Below are positions 8,586-17,356 of a DNA stretch of 64,000 nt, in pieces. Location: contig NZ_JAAAUC010000010.1 in the NCBI RefSeq assembly GCF_009908165.1, positions 1 to 64,000 on the forward strand, given 5' to 3'. Each line of letters opens with the position of its first letter. Position 1 is the stretch's first letter. A program made the translations under genes and the position numbers. Below the pieces are notes generated by a model. That model made no database searches, was not told the origin of the DNA, and saw only the letters and a list, made by a program, of their open reading frames with translations. This DNA is from Frigidibacter albus (GTDB taxonomy: Bacteria; Pseudomonadota; Alphaproteobacteria; Rhodobacterales; Rhodobacteraceae).

Positions 8586-9308
8586 TCAGTTCCCCTCCAG
8601 CCGGTTCTCGAACAGGGTGGATCGCCGCCCCCGCAAGATGATGTCGAACTTGTAGGCGAGGCAATCCAGCGGGATCGCCGCGTTCAGGTCCAGGGGTGCG
8701 ATCAGCTGGTCGATGGCACGCGGATCGGGAATGGTGGCGACGATCGGGCATTTGGCAATCAGCGGGTCGCCCTCGAAATACATCTGGGTGATCAGCCGCT
8801 GGCTGAAGCTGGTGCCGAAGACCGACACATGGATATGCGCGGGGCGCCAGTTGTTCACCCAGTTGCGCCAAGGATAGGCGCCGGGCTTCACGGTGCGGAA
8901 GTAATAGTAGCCCTGATCGTCGGTCAGCGTGCGCCCGCAGCCGCCGAAATTGGGGTCGATCGGCGCAAGGTAGGTGTCCTTCTTGTGCCGGTAGCGCCCG
9001 CCGGCATTGGCCTGCCAGATCTCGACCAGCGTGTTCGGGATGCCGCGGCCATTCTCGTCCAGCACCCGGCCATGGACGATGATCCGCTCGCCCACCGGAT
9101 CGCCGGTCTTGGCGTAGTTGCGGATCAGGTCATTGTCGATGGCGTCGATATCCGAATGGCCAAAGGTCGGGCCGGTGACTTCCGACATCGAGCCTTGCAG
9201 CGACAGCATCGCCAGACGCGGGCTGCGCGCCACCGAGGTCTTGTAATCGGGCGTCAGCGCTGGCGGCTGCGAGGTGCGGTCGCGCTGATAGAACTCTGCA
9301 GGTTTCAT
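8586..9308 (-). CDS. pcaH: Protocatechuate 3,4-dioxygenase beta subunit
   Basis: This 240-residue catalytic subunit holds the non-haem Fe(III). The four expected ligands are visible: Tyr106 in GRYRHKKD, Tyr145 in GAYPWRNW, and His158 and His160 in RPAHIHVS. The N-terminal lid [19 protein letters not shown] and the EIWQANAGG core are typical of PcaH. The start overlaps the pcaC stop (ATGA), so translation is probably coupled, and pcaG follows. Confidence 0.95.
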   Translation of the reverse strand: MKPAEFYQRDRTSQPPALTPDYKTSVARSPRLAMLSLQGSMSEVTGPTFGHSDIDAIDNDLIRNYAKTGDPVGERIIVHGRVLDENGRGIPNTLVEIWQANAGGRYRHKKDTYLAPIDPNFGGCGRTLTDDQGYYYFRTVKPGAYPWRNWVNNWRPAHIHVSVFGTSFSQRLITQMYFEGDPLIAKCPIVATIPDPRAIDQLIAPLDLNAAIPLDCLAYKFDIILRGRRSTLFENRLEGN

Positions 9309-9700
9309 TTGTCCTCCCCAGGGATTTTCGCGGCCATCGTGGCAAATGTCTCTTTGGCGATCTTGATGGCATGGTTGGCGCGGGGAACGCCCGCGTAGAT
9401 CGCCACATGCAGCAGCGCCTCCATCACATCGGCCTCGCTGGCGCCGGTATTGGCCGTGGCGCGGATATGCATCGCAAGCTCGTGGTCATTGCCGAGCCCC
9501 GCCAGCAGCGCGATGGTCAGCATCGAGCGTTCGCGGAGCGTGATCGTATCGCGCGACCAGACATGGCCCCACGCGGCATCGGTGATCAGCGCCTGGAACG
9601 GGGCGTCGGCGGGGGTCTTGGCGGCCTCGGCGCGGTTCACATGGGCATCGCCCAGAACGCGGCGGCGGGTCTGCATCCCTTGGTCGGTGAGCTCAGACAT
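9305..9700 (-). CDS. pcaC: 4-carboxymuconolactone decarboxylase
   Basis: This 131-residue protein has the AhpD/CMD fold, which is the normal PcaC length. It shows [18 protein letters not shown]-type residues early and [21 protein letters not shown] later, with the catalytic His and Glu region of carboxymuconolactone decarboxylases. It converts 4-carboxymuconolactone to the enol-lactone that PcaD hydrolyses. The start overlaps the end of pcaD by 8 bases. In many bacteria pcaC and pcaD are fused; here they are separate. Confidence 0.94.
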   Translation of the reverse strand: MSELTDQGMQTRRRVLGDAHVNRAEAAKTPADAPFQALITDAAWGHVWSRDTITLRERSMLTIALLAGLGNDHELAMHIRATANTGASEADVMEALLHVAIYAGVPRANHAIKIAKETFATMAAKIPGEDK

Positions 9701-10478
9701 GGGAATGGTCCTTCAGGAAAGGGGCAACGAGGGCGGCCCATTCGGCGGGCGCCTCAACGCAGGGAAGATGCCCCGCGCCCGGGATTTCGTGGAAGGCGGC
9801 GCCGGGGATCAGGTCCGCCGTGGCCTTGACCACGGCCGCCGGGCTGGCACCGTCTTCCGATCCGGCGATCACCAGCACAGGCAGGCGGAGGGCGCGGGTC
9901 GCCTCGGTCTGGTCCGCGTCGGCGAGGGCTTGGCAGGCGGCGATGTAGCCTTTGGCCGGTGTCCGCGCCATCATCGCGCACCACAGCGCAAGATCGGGCG
10001 TGGCGCGGAAGGCGGGGGCGAACCAACGCTCCATCACCGCATCCGCGATACTGTCCAGCCCGCCCGCCTCGACCGCGTCGATCCGCGCCTGCCAGCTGTC
10101 GGCGGTGCCGAGCTTGGCCGCGGTATTCGACAGCACCATGGCACGCACCAGATCGGGGCGGCGGCTGGCCACCACCTGCCCGATCAGCCCGCCAATCGAC
10201 AGGCCGACGAAGATCACCGGGCCGCCGGCCACCTCTTCGATCACCGCAATCGCATCCTCGGCATGGTCGTCGATGACCGCCCCGCCGCCCAGCGAGGACA
10301 ACCCATGCCCGCGCTTGTCATAGCGGATATAGCGAAGCCCTTGCGGCAGCAGCGGCAGCACCCGGTCCCACAGGCGCAGGTCGGTTCCCAGCGAATTGGC
10401 GAAGATCACCGCAGGCGCGCCCACAGGGCCATCGACCTGCAGGTGAAGCGCGCCGAAGGGGCGTGTCAGGGCTTGCAT
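9693..10478 (-). CDS. pcaD: 3-oxoadipate enol-lactonase
   Basis: This 261-residue alpha/beta hydrolase has the nucleophile elbow FVGLSIGGLIGQ and a C-terminal catalytic His in PGAGHLPCVEAP. The opening HLQVDGPVGAPAVIFANSLG matches PcaD. It hydrolyses 3-oxoadipate enol-lactone to 3-oxoadipate. It is the first gene of the pca operon, with AGGAGGAGA just before ATG 10478, and is divergent from pcaQ. Confidence 0.94.
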   Translation of the reverse strand: MQALTRPFGALHLQVDGPVGAPAVIFANSLGTDLRLWDRVLPLLPQGLRYIRYDKRGHGLSSLGGGAVIDDHAEDAIAVIEEVAGGPVIFVGLSIGGLIGQVVASRRPDLVRAMVLSNTAAKLGTADSWQARIDAVEAGGLDSIADAVMERWFAPAFRATPDLALWCAMMARTPAKGYIAACQALADADQTEATRALRLPVLVIAGSEDGASPAAVVKATADLIPGAAFHEIPGAGHLPCVEAPAEWAALVAPFLKDHSHV

Positions 10479-10555
10479 TGGGTCTCCTCCTGTTCATAAC
10501 CTAGCTCGCGCGAAGCGGAGGGGATAATGCAAAATACGGCGGCGTTGATACCCTC
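10479..10555. promoter_or_regulatory. pcaD/pcaQ divergent promoter region
   Basis: This 77-base spacer must carry the promoters for both the pca operon and pcaQ. An ATAACC half-site like that of the known PcaQ box lies at 10496-10501, but the expected GGTTAA partner four bases later is not present. A short A+T-rich stretch (ATAATGCAAAATAC) lies around 10524-10537. I can place neither the -35/-10 pair nor a full operator with confidence. Confidence 0.4.
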
Positions 10556-11461
10556 ATGATTATGCATCCCGGCATCAAGCTGCGCCACATTCGGGCCTTT
10601 CTGGACATCGCCGCCGAGGGCAGCCTGTCTTCTGTCGCGCGGCGGCAGGGGATCAGCCAGCCCGCGCTCAGCCGGACCTTGGCCGAGATGGAAGACCTGC
10701 TGGCCGTGCCGCTGTTCCGCCGCGAAAAGCGGCGGCTGGTGCTGACCGAGGAAGGCGCGGTGTTCCGCCGCCATGCCAGCCTTGGCCTGCAGGCGCTGGA
10801 GGCGGGGGCCGCGGCGCTGCGGCCCGGCGCTGGCGGCGGCAGCATCCGCGTCGGCATCCTGCCCACCGCGGCGACGCGGCTGTTTCCCCGCGTGGCACTG
10901 CGGTTCCGCGCGGCGCAGCCGGACACGCTGCTGAAGATCGAGACCGGACCGCACTCCTACCTGCTGGGCCTGCTGCGCGAGGGGCAGATCGACCTGATGG
11001 TCGGGCGGATGCCGGTGGCGGGCGACATGGCCGGGCTGGCCTTCGAGCATCTCTATGAAGAAGAGGTCGTGCTGGTCGCCCGCGCCGGGCACCCGATGCA
11101 GGCGCAGCCCCTGCCCGTGATCCTGCAAGCCGTGCCGCTGATCCTGCCACCCGAGGGCGCGCTGATCCGCCGGGCGGTGGATGACTATCTGGCGAGCCTC
11201 GGCTTGCCCGCCCTGCGCCCGGCGTTCGAGACGGTCGCGCTGGCTGTCGGGCGCGGGATCCTGGCGGAGTCCGATGCGGTCTGGTTCATCTCGCGCGGGG
11301 TGATCGCGGATGAGCTGGACCGCGGCGCCATGACCGTGCTGCCCACCGGCGCGCGGTTCCTGTCGGGATCTGTCGGCATCACCCGCCGGCAGGCCGGGCC
11401 AGCGGTGGCGGGGCTGGACCTGCTGATGCGGCTTTGCCAGGAGGGCGCCGCGCAGCATTAG
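10556..11461 (+). CDS. pcaQ: LysR-family regulator PcaQ
   Basis: This 301-residue LysR regulator has an N-terminal winged helix-turn-helix (HIRAFLDIAAEGSLSSVARR, then QPALSRTLAEME) and a C-terminal ligand-binding domain that includes GQIDLMVGRMP. PcaQ activates pca operons in alphaproteobacteria in response to pathway intermediates. It is divergent from pcaD, which supports the name. Its stop overlaps the convergent quiC stop by four bases (TTAG). No clear ribosome binding site precedes ATG 10556 or ATG 10562, so the exact start is uncertain. Confidence 0.9.
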   Translation: MIMHPGIKLRHIRAFLDIAAEGSLSSVARRQGISQPALSRTLAEMEDLLAVPLFRREKRRLVLTEEGAVFRRHASLGLQALEAGAAALRPGAGGGSIRVGILPTAATRLFPRVALRFRAAQPDTLLKIETGPHSYLLGLLREGQIDLMVGRMPVAGDMAGLAFEHLYEEEVVLVARAGHPMQAQPLPVILQAVPLILPPEGALIRRAVDDYLASLGLPALRPAFETVALAVGRGILAESDAVWFISRGVIADELDRGAMTVLPTGARFLSGSVGITRRQAGPAVAGLDLLMRLCQEGAAQH

Positions 11462-13338
11462 GCGCGCGGCATTCCGGGGGCCCGGGTGCTGCGTTTCTGC
11501 GCCGCGATGCGGAACGCGGCATTGGCGGCGCCATAGCCCAGGTAATTGCCCTGCCGCTGCACGATCTCGAAGAAGAACCCATCGGGGCGGGGGGCGGAGT
11601 AAAGCTGGAAGAACTGCCCGCCCGGCTCTTCGTCATAGAGCACGTTCGCCGCCCGCATCCGCGCCACCAGCGCGGCATCGAGGCCAAAGCGCGCCTCGAC
11701 ATCGTCATAATAGTTGTCGCCGATCTTCAGCACCGGAAAACCGCCCTCGGCCAGTTTGGCCGCCGTCTGGAAGATGTCGTCGGTGGCAAAGGCGATGTGC
11801 TGGACCGAGGCGCCGAAGGTCTCCTCGACAAACCGCCCGGCAAGGGTGCGCCGCGCCTCGGCCCCGTTCAGGGTGATCCGCAGCCCGCCCGACTGCACCG
11901 CCTGGCTGCGCACCAGCCCGTCAGGATCGGCCACATCCACCATCGGCGCCTTCTGCGCGTCGAAGATCGAGGTGTAGAACAGCGCCCAGCTGAGCATCTC
12001 GTCATAGGCCATCGTCTGGCCGATATGGTCGATGCCGGTCAGGCCCGCGCCCTCGGCCGGCGCCGCGTCGCTGCGGAAATCCACGCTCCAGATATGCGAG
12101 AGCGTCTCGGTCGCGTCCAGCAGGCGCAGGATACTGCCGCCGACGCCGCGGAAGGCCGGGATCTCCAGCTCGCCCGGAAGCGCCGATTGCGTGTGGTCCT
12201 GTGCCAGCAGCGCCAGCGCGCGGGCGTGGGTCGCCTGCGCATCGGGAACCATCAGCGCGACCTCGGACACAACGGTGCCATGCGCGACGAAAGAGCTGTG
12301 GGTGAAACCCTTGCCTTCGGTATTGACCAGCACATTGGCGCCGCCCTGCCGCCACAGCGTCACAGGCTTGGACACATGCGCGCCCGCGCGGGCAAAGCCG
12401 GTTGCCGCCAGCAGGCTTTCCAGCGCCGGGGCCTCTTCGGGCGAGGTGGCGAATTCGATGAACTCCACCCGCTGCACGGCGGCGGCGGCGGGGAAGGCCG
12501 GCAGGTCCACGGGCAGCGTGGGTTCGGCCCGGCGCACCCGGTCCATGACCCCGATCAGGCTGCGATGGCCATCGCTGGCCACCAGCCGCGGCAGGCCGGC
12601 GCGGAACTGGTCGTTGAAGATCTCCAGCGACAGCGGGCCGGAATAGCCCGTGGCCATCACCGCGCGCAGGAAGCCGGTCACGTCCAGATCGCCCTCGCCG
12701 GGCATGTTGCGGAAGTGCCGCGACCAGTACAGCAGGTCCATGTCGATGGCGGGCGCATCGGCCAGCTGGACGAAGAAGATGCGGTCGCCCGGAATGCGGC
12801 GGATGGTGTCCGGGTCGATCTTGCGGCCGAGGGTGTGGAAGCTGTCGAGGATCAGCCCGACATTGGGATGATCGGCGCGGCGCACCACCTCCCACGCGTC
12901 GCGGTGGTCGTTGACGTGGCGGCCCCAGGCCAGCGCCTCGAACCCGACGCGGATGCCGTGCGATTTCGCCAGATCGCCCAGGGCCGCGAAATCCGCCGCC
13001 ATCCGGTCGATCCCGCCCATCGCCGCCGGGTGGACGCTGGAACAGACCAGCACCAGATCGGTGCCCAGCTGGTTCATCAGGTCGAACTTGCGTGCCGCGC
13101 GGGCAAAGGCGCGGGCGCGGTGCGGGTCCGGCAACCCCTCGAAATCGCGGAAGGGCTGGAAGAGGGTGATTTCCAGCCCATGATCGCGCACCATCCTTCC
13201 CACCTCGGCCGGCGTGAAATCCGAGGCGGTGAAATCCTGCTCGAAGATCTCGATCCCGTCGAAGCCGGCGGTGGCGATGGCGGCCAGCTTTTCGGCGAAG
13301 GTGCCCGAGATGGAGACGGTGGCGATCGAGGTTTTCAT
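11458..13338 (-). CDS. quiC: 3-dehydroshikimate dehydratase fused to an HPPD-like domain (QuiC type)
   Basis: This 626-residue two-domain protein has an N-terminal xylose-isomerase-like TIM barrel (about 1-275) with the metal ligand set of 3-dehydroshikimate dehydratases: Glu134 (GFEALAWG), Asp165 (LDSFH), Gln191 and Glu239 (SLEIFND). The C-terminal part (about 285-610) resembles 4-hydroxyphenylpyruvate dioxygenase and keeps the facial triad His438 (GIDHIGQ), His514 (VQHIAF) and Glu591 (FFFEIVQR). The dehydratase turns 3-dehydroshikimate into protocatechuate, feeding the adjacent pca operon. It is the last gene of the tct operon, and its ATG overlaps the end of the AroE-like gene. The role of the C-terminal domain is unknown. 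Confidence 0.93.
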   Translation of the reverse strand: MKTSIATVSISGTFAEKLAAIATAGFDGIEIFEQDFTASDFTPAEVGRMVRDHGLEITLFQPFRDFEGLPDPHRARAFARAARKFDLMNQLGTDLVLVCSSVHPAAMGGIDRMAADFAALGDLAKSHGIRVGFEALAWGRHVNDHRDAWEVVRRADHPNVGLILDSFHTLGRKIDPDTIRRIPGDRIFFVQLADAPAIDMDLLYWSRHFRNMPGEGDLDVTGFLRAVMATGYSGPLSLEIFNDQFRAGLPRLVASDGHRSLIGVMDRVRRAEPTLPVDLPAFPAAAAVQRVEFIEFATSPEEAPALESLLAATGFARAGAHVSKPVTLWRQGGANVLVNTEGKGFTHSSFVAHGTVVSEVALMVPDAQATHARALALLAQDHTQSALPGELEIPAFRGVGGSILRLLDATETLSHIWSVDFRSDAAPAEGAGLTGIDHIGQTMAYDEMLSWALFYTSIFDAQKAPMVDVADPDGLVRSQAVQSGGLRITLNGAEARRTLAGRFVEETFGASVQHIAFATDDIFQTAAKLAEGGFPVLKIGDNYYDDVEARFGLDAALVARMRAANVLYDEEPGGQFFQLYSAPRPDGFFFEIVQRQGNYLGYGAANAAFRIAAQKRSTRAPGMPRA

Positions 13339-14180
13339 GTCACGTCCTTGCCTTCGGCCAGCTCGCGGCGCATCCGCGCCTCATCGAGCGGCAGCCCCGT
13401 GAAGATGGCCCAGGCATCGACGCCTTGGCCAAAGAACAGCTCGTAGCCCGAGATGACCTGCAGCCCCTCGGCGGCGGCATCTTGCAGGAACTGGGTGTCC
13501 ACGGGTGTATAGACCGCGTCGAACACCCAGTCCGCACCGGCCAGTGCCGCGCGCGGCAGCGGCGTGCCGTCATAGCCGACCATCCCGACCGGCGTGCAGT
13601 TGATGATACCGCCGGCGCCAGTCGCAAGCACCGCGGCCTCGGTCCCGGTGCGGGTGACAAGGCCGGGGCTGGCGGCGGTCAGCGCCGCCGCCAAAGCCTC
13701 GGCCTTGGGAAGATCACGGTCCACGATGCGGATCTCGTCCAGCCCAAGCGCGACGAGGCCGAAGGCCACAGCCTTGCCGACGCCGCCCGCGCCGATCATC
13801 AGCACCGGGCCGGGGGCGGCATCGCCCCGCACGCGGCGATAGGCGGCGATGAAGCCGGAATAATCGGTGTTGAAGCCATGCGGGCCGCCCTCATCGAACA
13901 CCACCGTGTTCACCGCCCCGATGGCCCGCACGAGCGGATCGTCGATCACCACCTTGGCCGCGGCGCGCTCCTTGTAGGGATAGGTCACGTTCACCCCGCG
14001 ATAGCCCGAGGCGGCGACATGGGCGAAGACGGCATCGAACGCCTTGTCCATCTCCGCCGGAACCAGCGGATCATAGGTGGTGCGCCGCCCGTTCTGCGCC
14101 CCGGCCAGCCGGTGCAGCCGCGGCGATTGCGATTTGGCGATGTTGTCGCCGATCAGGCCAAGGCGGATGGTGTCGGTCAT
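13335..14180 (-). CDS. Shikimate/quinate dehydrogenase (AroE-like)
   Basis: This 281-residue protein has the AroE layout: SQSPRLH substrate motif, GVNVTYPYK with the catalytic Lys, GFNTDYSGF, and a Rossmann GAGGVGKA. The second strand ends IVDRD; an acidic residue here favours NAD over NADP and is typical of catabolic quinate/shikimate dehydrogenases rather than biosynthetic AroE. It is placed between a Gfo/Idh gene and quiC with four-base overlaps on both sides. Inference: it makes 3-dehydroshikimate or 3-dehydroquinate for QuiC. Confidence 0.88.
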   Translation of the reverse strand: MTDTIRLGLIGDNIAKSQSPRLHRLAGAQNGRRTTYDPLVPAEMDKAFDAVFAHVAASGYRGVNVTYPYKERAAAKVVIDDPLVRAIGAVNTVVFDEGGPHGFNTDYSGFIAAYRRVRGDAAPGPVLMIGAGGVGKAVAFGLVALGLDEIRIVDRDLPKAEALAAALTAASPGLVTRTGTEAAVLATGAGGIINCTPVGMVGYDGTPLPRAALAGADWVFDAVYTPVDTQFLQDAAAEGLQVISGYELFFGQGVDAWAIFTGLPLDEARMRRELAEGKDVT

Positions 14181-15217
14181 GCGGCGGCTCCTGGATATGG
14201 CGTTTCGCTGTGGCCGGTCTTGGCGGCGCGCAGGATGGCATCGACCACCGCGACGGACCGGGCGGCGTCAGCGGCCGGGACCAGCGGGGGTTCCGTGCCC
14301 GCGATCACGGCGGCGAAATGGTCGATCTGGCGGATCAGCGGGTCTGCATCCGCGACGGCCAAGTCTTGCGGCAGCAGCGGCGTGAACCAGCCGCGCGGGC
14401 CGCTGTGCTGCCACAGCCGCAGGTTCGGCAGTTCCAGCGCGCCCTCGGTGCCCGAGATCAGCAGGCAGCTTTGCCCGGTGGGCGGGTAGTCGGCATTCTC
14501 TGCGGCCGTCAGCTCCCAGCTCCAGGGCGCGGCGGCGGCGTCCGATACCGTGACCGTGGCCAGCGCGCCCGAGGCGAAGTGCAGCAGGGCGACCGCGCTA
14601 TCCTCTACCGCAAAGCCCCGCACGGCGCTGGAGGTGACGGCCTGCACCGAAACGACTTCGCCCAGAAGATGGCGCATCGTGTCGATCTCATGGATCAGGT
14701 TGGTGAGGATCGGGCCGGCACCGGGCTGGCGCCGCCAGTCGGGGGCGAAGTAATCATCGGGCTTGCACAGCAGGACGCTGGCCTGCACCGCGATCACCCG
14801 CCCCACCGCGCCCGATTGCAGGGCGGCGCGGGCGGCGGCGATGCGCGGGTTGTGGCGGCGGTGATGGCCGACCAGCACCGGCACCCCCGCGGCATCCGCT
14901 GCCGCCGCCATCTGTTCGCCTTCGGCTGCCGTGGCCGCCACCGGCTTTTCCACCAGAACGGGCCAGCCTCGGCCTATGCAATACAGTGCCTGCGCAAGGT
15001 GCAGGGAGGTCGGCGTGGCGAGGATGACCCCCGCCACACCGTCCAACTCGGCAAGGTCCGCCACCAGCGCCACGCCGTGCTCTGCCGCCAGCGCCGCCGC
15101 CGCTGGGGACGGATCGACGATGGCCGCCAGCCGGGCCATGCGGCTTTGCGCCAGCGCGGCCACATGCTTGCGCCCGATCGCTCCGGCACCAACAACGGCG
15201 ATGGCGGGCAGGGTCAT
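14177..15217 (-). CDS. Gfo/Idh/MocA-family oxidoreductase
   Basis: This 346-residue NAD(P)-dependent enzyme has an N-terminal Rossmann fold (VVGAGAIGRKHV), the family EKP motif (VLVEKPVA, Glu90-Lys91-Pro92) and a C-terminal domain with NLIHEIDTMRHLLGE. Members oxidise or reduce hydroxyl groups of sugars, inositols and related cyclic polyols. It overlaps the AroE-like gene and follows tctA after 3 bases. Inference: it oxidises the imported compound, perhaps a quinate- or shikimate-like polyol, before QuiC. The substrate is unknown. Confidence 0.86.
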   Translation of the reverse strand: MTLPAIAVVGAGAIGRKHVAALAQSRMARLAAIVDPSPAAAALAAEHGVALVADLAELDGVAGVILATPTSLHLAQALYCIGRGWPVLVEKPVAATAAEGEQMAAAADAAGVPVLVGHHRRHNPRIAAARAALQSGAVGRVIAVQASVLLCKPDDYFAPDWRRQPGAGPILTNLIHEIDTMRHLLGEVVSVQAVTSSAVRGFAVEDSAVALLHFASGALATVTVSDAAAAPWSWELTAAENADYPPTGQSCLLISGTEGALELPNLRLWQHSGPRGWFTPLLPQDLAVADADPLIRQIDHFAAVIAGTEPPLVPAADAARSVAVVDAILRAAKTGHSETPYPGAAA

Positions 15218-15220
15218 GGC

Positions 15221-16717
15221 CTACCCCGCCTTCTTGCGGAAGATCATGCCCCAGAGCGGCGTCTTGGACACGAAGATCAGGACCACCGACACGAACAGCA
15301 CCAGCGACAGCGGGCTGGCCAGCGTGCCCTTCAGCAGCATCCAAAGGCTTTCCTGATCCGAGATGATCGCCCGGCGCCAGTTGTCGTCCAGAAGACGCGA
15401 CAGGATCACGCCCAGGATCACCGGGCCAAGCGGATAGCCATAGAGCTTGAGGAAGTAGCCAAACACCCCGAAGCCCAGCATCCAGTAGACATCGGCAAGG
15501 CTGTTGCTGACCGCATAGGCGCCGACGATCGACAGCAGCAAGATCACCGGCAGCAGCATGGCGCGCGGCATCTCCACGATCTTGACGAACATCTTGATGC
15601 CGGTCAGGCCGAAGATCAGCATGAACACGTTGGCAAGGCCAAGCGCGCTGACGATGAACCAGAACATGTCGGGCTGTTCGACCATCAGCATCGGGCCGGG
15701 GTTCAGGCCGTGGATGAACAGCGCGCCGATCATGATGGCGGTCACCGCATCACCCGGGATGCCCAGCGTCAGCATCGGGATGAAGGCGCCGCCGACAGCG
15801 GCGTTGTTGGCGGTCTCGGGGGCGACCAGCCCTTCGATGGCACCCTTGCCAAAGGGCACCTCGGGGTTGCGCGTCACGCGGGTGGCGTGGTCATAGGCGA
15901 TCAGCGCCGCGATATCGCCGCCCGTGCCCGGCAGCGCGCCGATCACCGTGCCGATGCTCGACGTTTGCAGGCCCAGCGGCAGATGCTTGCGCACCAGAGG
16001 CCAAGACGGGATGATCCGGCCGATCTTCTGCTTCACCGCCGCCGTGTTGACGGTGTGGAGCTGCATCAGCCCTTCCGAGATGCCGAACATCCCGATCATC
16101 ACCGCCACGAAAGACACGCCCGACCGCAGCGCATCGGTGCCGAAGGTGAAGCGTTCGGTGTAGGTCAGCGGGTCCATCCCGACCGAGCCGAGCCCGATGC
16201 CGAGCGCGCCCGCGAAGATGCCCTTGACCAGGCTGTCACCAGACAGCGACCCGACCAGAAGAATGCCCAGAACCGCCAGCAGCATGTAGTCGCGCGGCTG
16301 GAAGCGGATGGCGAAATCGGCCAGCAGCGGCGCGAACAGCGCCAGGGCAAGGATGCCGATGAAGCCGCCGATGAAGGACACCACGGTGACGATGCCGATG
16401 GCCTCGCCCGCCAGGCCTTTCTGCGCCAGCGGGTAACCGTCCAGCGCGGTGGCAATGGCCGCCGGCGCGCCCGGAATGTTCAGCAAGATCGCCGTGCGCG
16501 AGCCGCCATAGACACCGCCCATGTAGATGCCGATCATCAGCGCCAGCGCGGGATACACCTCCCATGAGAAGGTGAAGGAAATCAGGATCGACACCGCCAT
16601 CGTCACCGACAGGCCGGGGATCGCGCCGACATAGATGCCGGCAAAGGTGCCAAGCGCGATCAGGCCCAGAAGCTTCAGGTCAATGATCGGGATCAGCAGG
16701 CTTTGAAGAACGTCCAT
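15221..16717 (-). CDS. tctA: Tripartite tricarboxylate transporter, large membrane subunit
   Basis: This 498-residue TctA-family protein has about 12 transmembrane helices. The signature NIPGAPAAIATALDGYP follows the first helices, and the second family repeat GIPGDAVTAIMIGAL is present later. It forms the secondary transport pore with TctB and takes substrate from the periplasmic TctC. It starts one base after the tctB stop. Operon content points to hydroaromatic or related acid uptake, not citrate. Confidence 0.92.
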   Translation of the reverse strand: MDVLQSLLIPIIDLKLLGLIALGTFAGIYVGAIPGLSVTMAVSILISFTFSWEVYPALALMIGIYMGGVYGGSRTAILLNIPGAPAAIATALDGYPLAQKGLAGEAIGIVTVVSFIGGFIGILALALFAPLLADFAIRFQPRDYMLLAVLGILLVGSLSGDSLVKGIFAGALGIGLGSVGMDPLTYTERFTFGTDALRSGVSFVAVMIGMFGISEGLMQLHTVNTAAVKQKIGRIIPSWPLVRKHLPLGLQTSSIGTVIGALPGTGGDIAALIAYDHATRVTRNPEVPFGKGAIEGLVAPETANNAAVGGAFIPMLTLGIPGDAVTAIMIGALFIHGLNPGPMLMVEQPDMFWFIVSALGLANVFMLIFGLTGIKMFVKIVEMPRAMLLPVILLLSIVGAYAVSNSLADVYWMLGFGVFGYFLKLYGYPLGPVILGVILSRLLDDNWRRAIISDQESLWMLLKGTLASPLSLVLFVSVVLIFVSKTPLWGMIFRKKAG

Positions 16718-16718
16718 T

Positions 16719-17234
16719 CTAGTTCCCCTCTCCGGCGAACAGGCCGCTGACCCATGCGATGATCTCGGCTTCGGGAACGATCCCCGCCGGCATCAGCACG
16801 GTGAACACAACGCGGAAGACCAGATAGATGACCGCGACGATCACGACCGACAGCAGCACCGCGCGGGCAAAGGTGCAGCGGGCCAGATAGCGGATCATCA
16901 CCGTCAGGAATATGAAGGAGGTCGGCACGAAGCCGAGGGGCTTCAGAAGCAGCGCATAGGCGGTGATCATGACGATGGTCACGACCACGGGCATGGGAAG
17001 GATGTCCCGCTCCAGCTTTTCGCCGGTGACCGGGCTTCTGCGCAGCGTGTCGCGCAGGATCATCAGCGCGCAGATCGCCATCGTGGCGGCGGTCACCATC
17101 GGAATGGCGCCGGGCGCGGACAGCGCCTCGAACCCCGAGATGCCATAGGCGGACCACAGCAGGAACAGGCTGCCCAGAACCATGATGATGGTGAACACCA
17201 GCTCGCCCGGGCGTCTTGGTTGCGTCGTCTGCAT
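16719..17234 (-). CDS. tctB: Tripartite tricarboxylate transporter, small membrane subunit
   Basis: This 171-residue TctB-type protein has four predicted helices and the family region KPLGFVPTSFIFLTVMIRYL. ATG 17234 is chosen because AGGGAGGGG lies directly upstream; the longer open frame above it runs through the stem-loop region and is not protein-like. It is separated from tctC by 122 bases that hold a strong stem-loop. Confidence 0.88.
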   Translation of the reverse strand: MQTTQPRRPGELVFTIIMVLGSLFLLWSAYGISGFEALSAPGAIPMVTAATMAICALMILRDTLRRSPVTGEKLERDILPMPVVVTIVMITAYALLLKPLGFVPTSFIFLTVMIRYLARCTFARAVLLSVVIVAVIYLVFRVVFTVLMPAGIVPEAEIIAWVSGLFAGEGN

Positions 17235-17298
17235 TGCTTTCCCCTCCCTTGGGTCAGGTATGCTGCGCGGGGCTCCCTGCCCTGCATTCGGAATGAAA

Positions 17299-17336
17299 AC
17301 ACCGCCCCCCCCCGGTGGTGAGGATAGGGGCGGTGT
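17299..17336 (-). terminator. Stem-loop between tctC and tctB (partial terminator or mRNA stabiliser)
   Basis: ACACCGCCCC (17299-17308) pairs perfectly with GGGGCGGTGT (17327-17336). On the minus strand the right arm is followed by TTTTCATT. It begins about 20 bases after the tctC stop. The position and T-run fit an attenuator that lowers expression of the membrane subunits relative to the binding protein. Confidence 0.72.
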
Positions 17337-17356
17337 CAGGTCATGGATCGTCAGGA

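Noticed and set aside
10479-10555. Complete PcaQ box in the pcaD/pcaQ spacer
   Set aside because: Only the ATAACC half is present; the GGTTAA half is missing at the required spacing.
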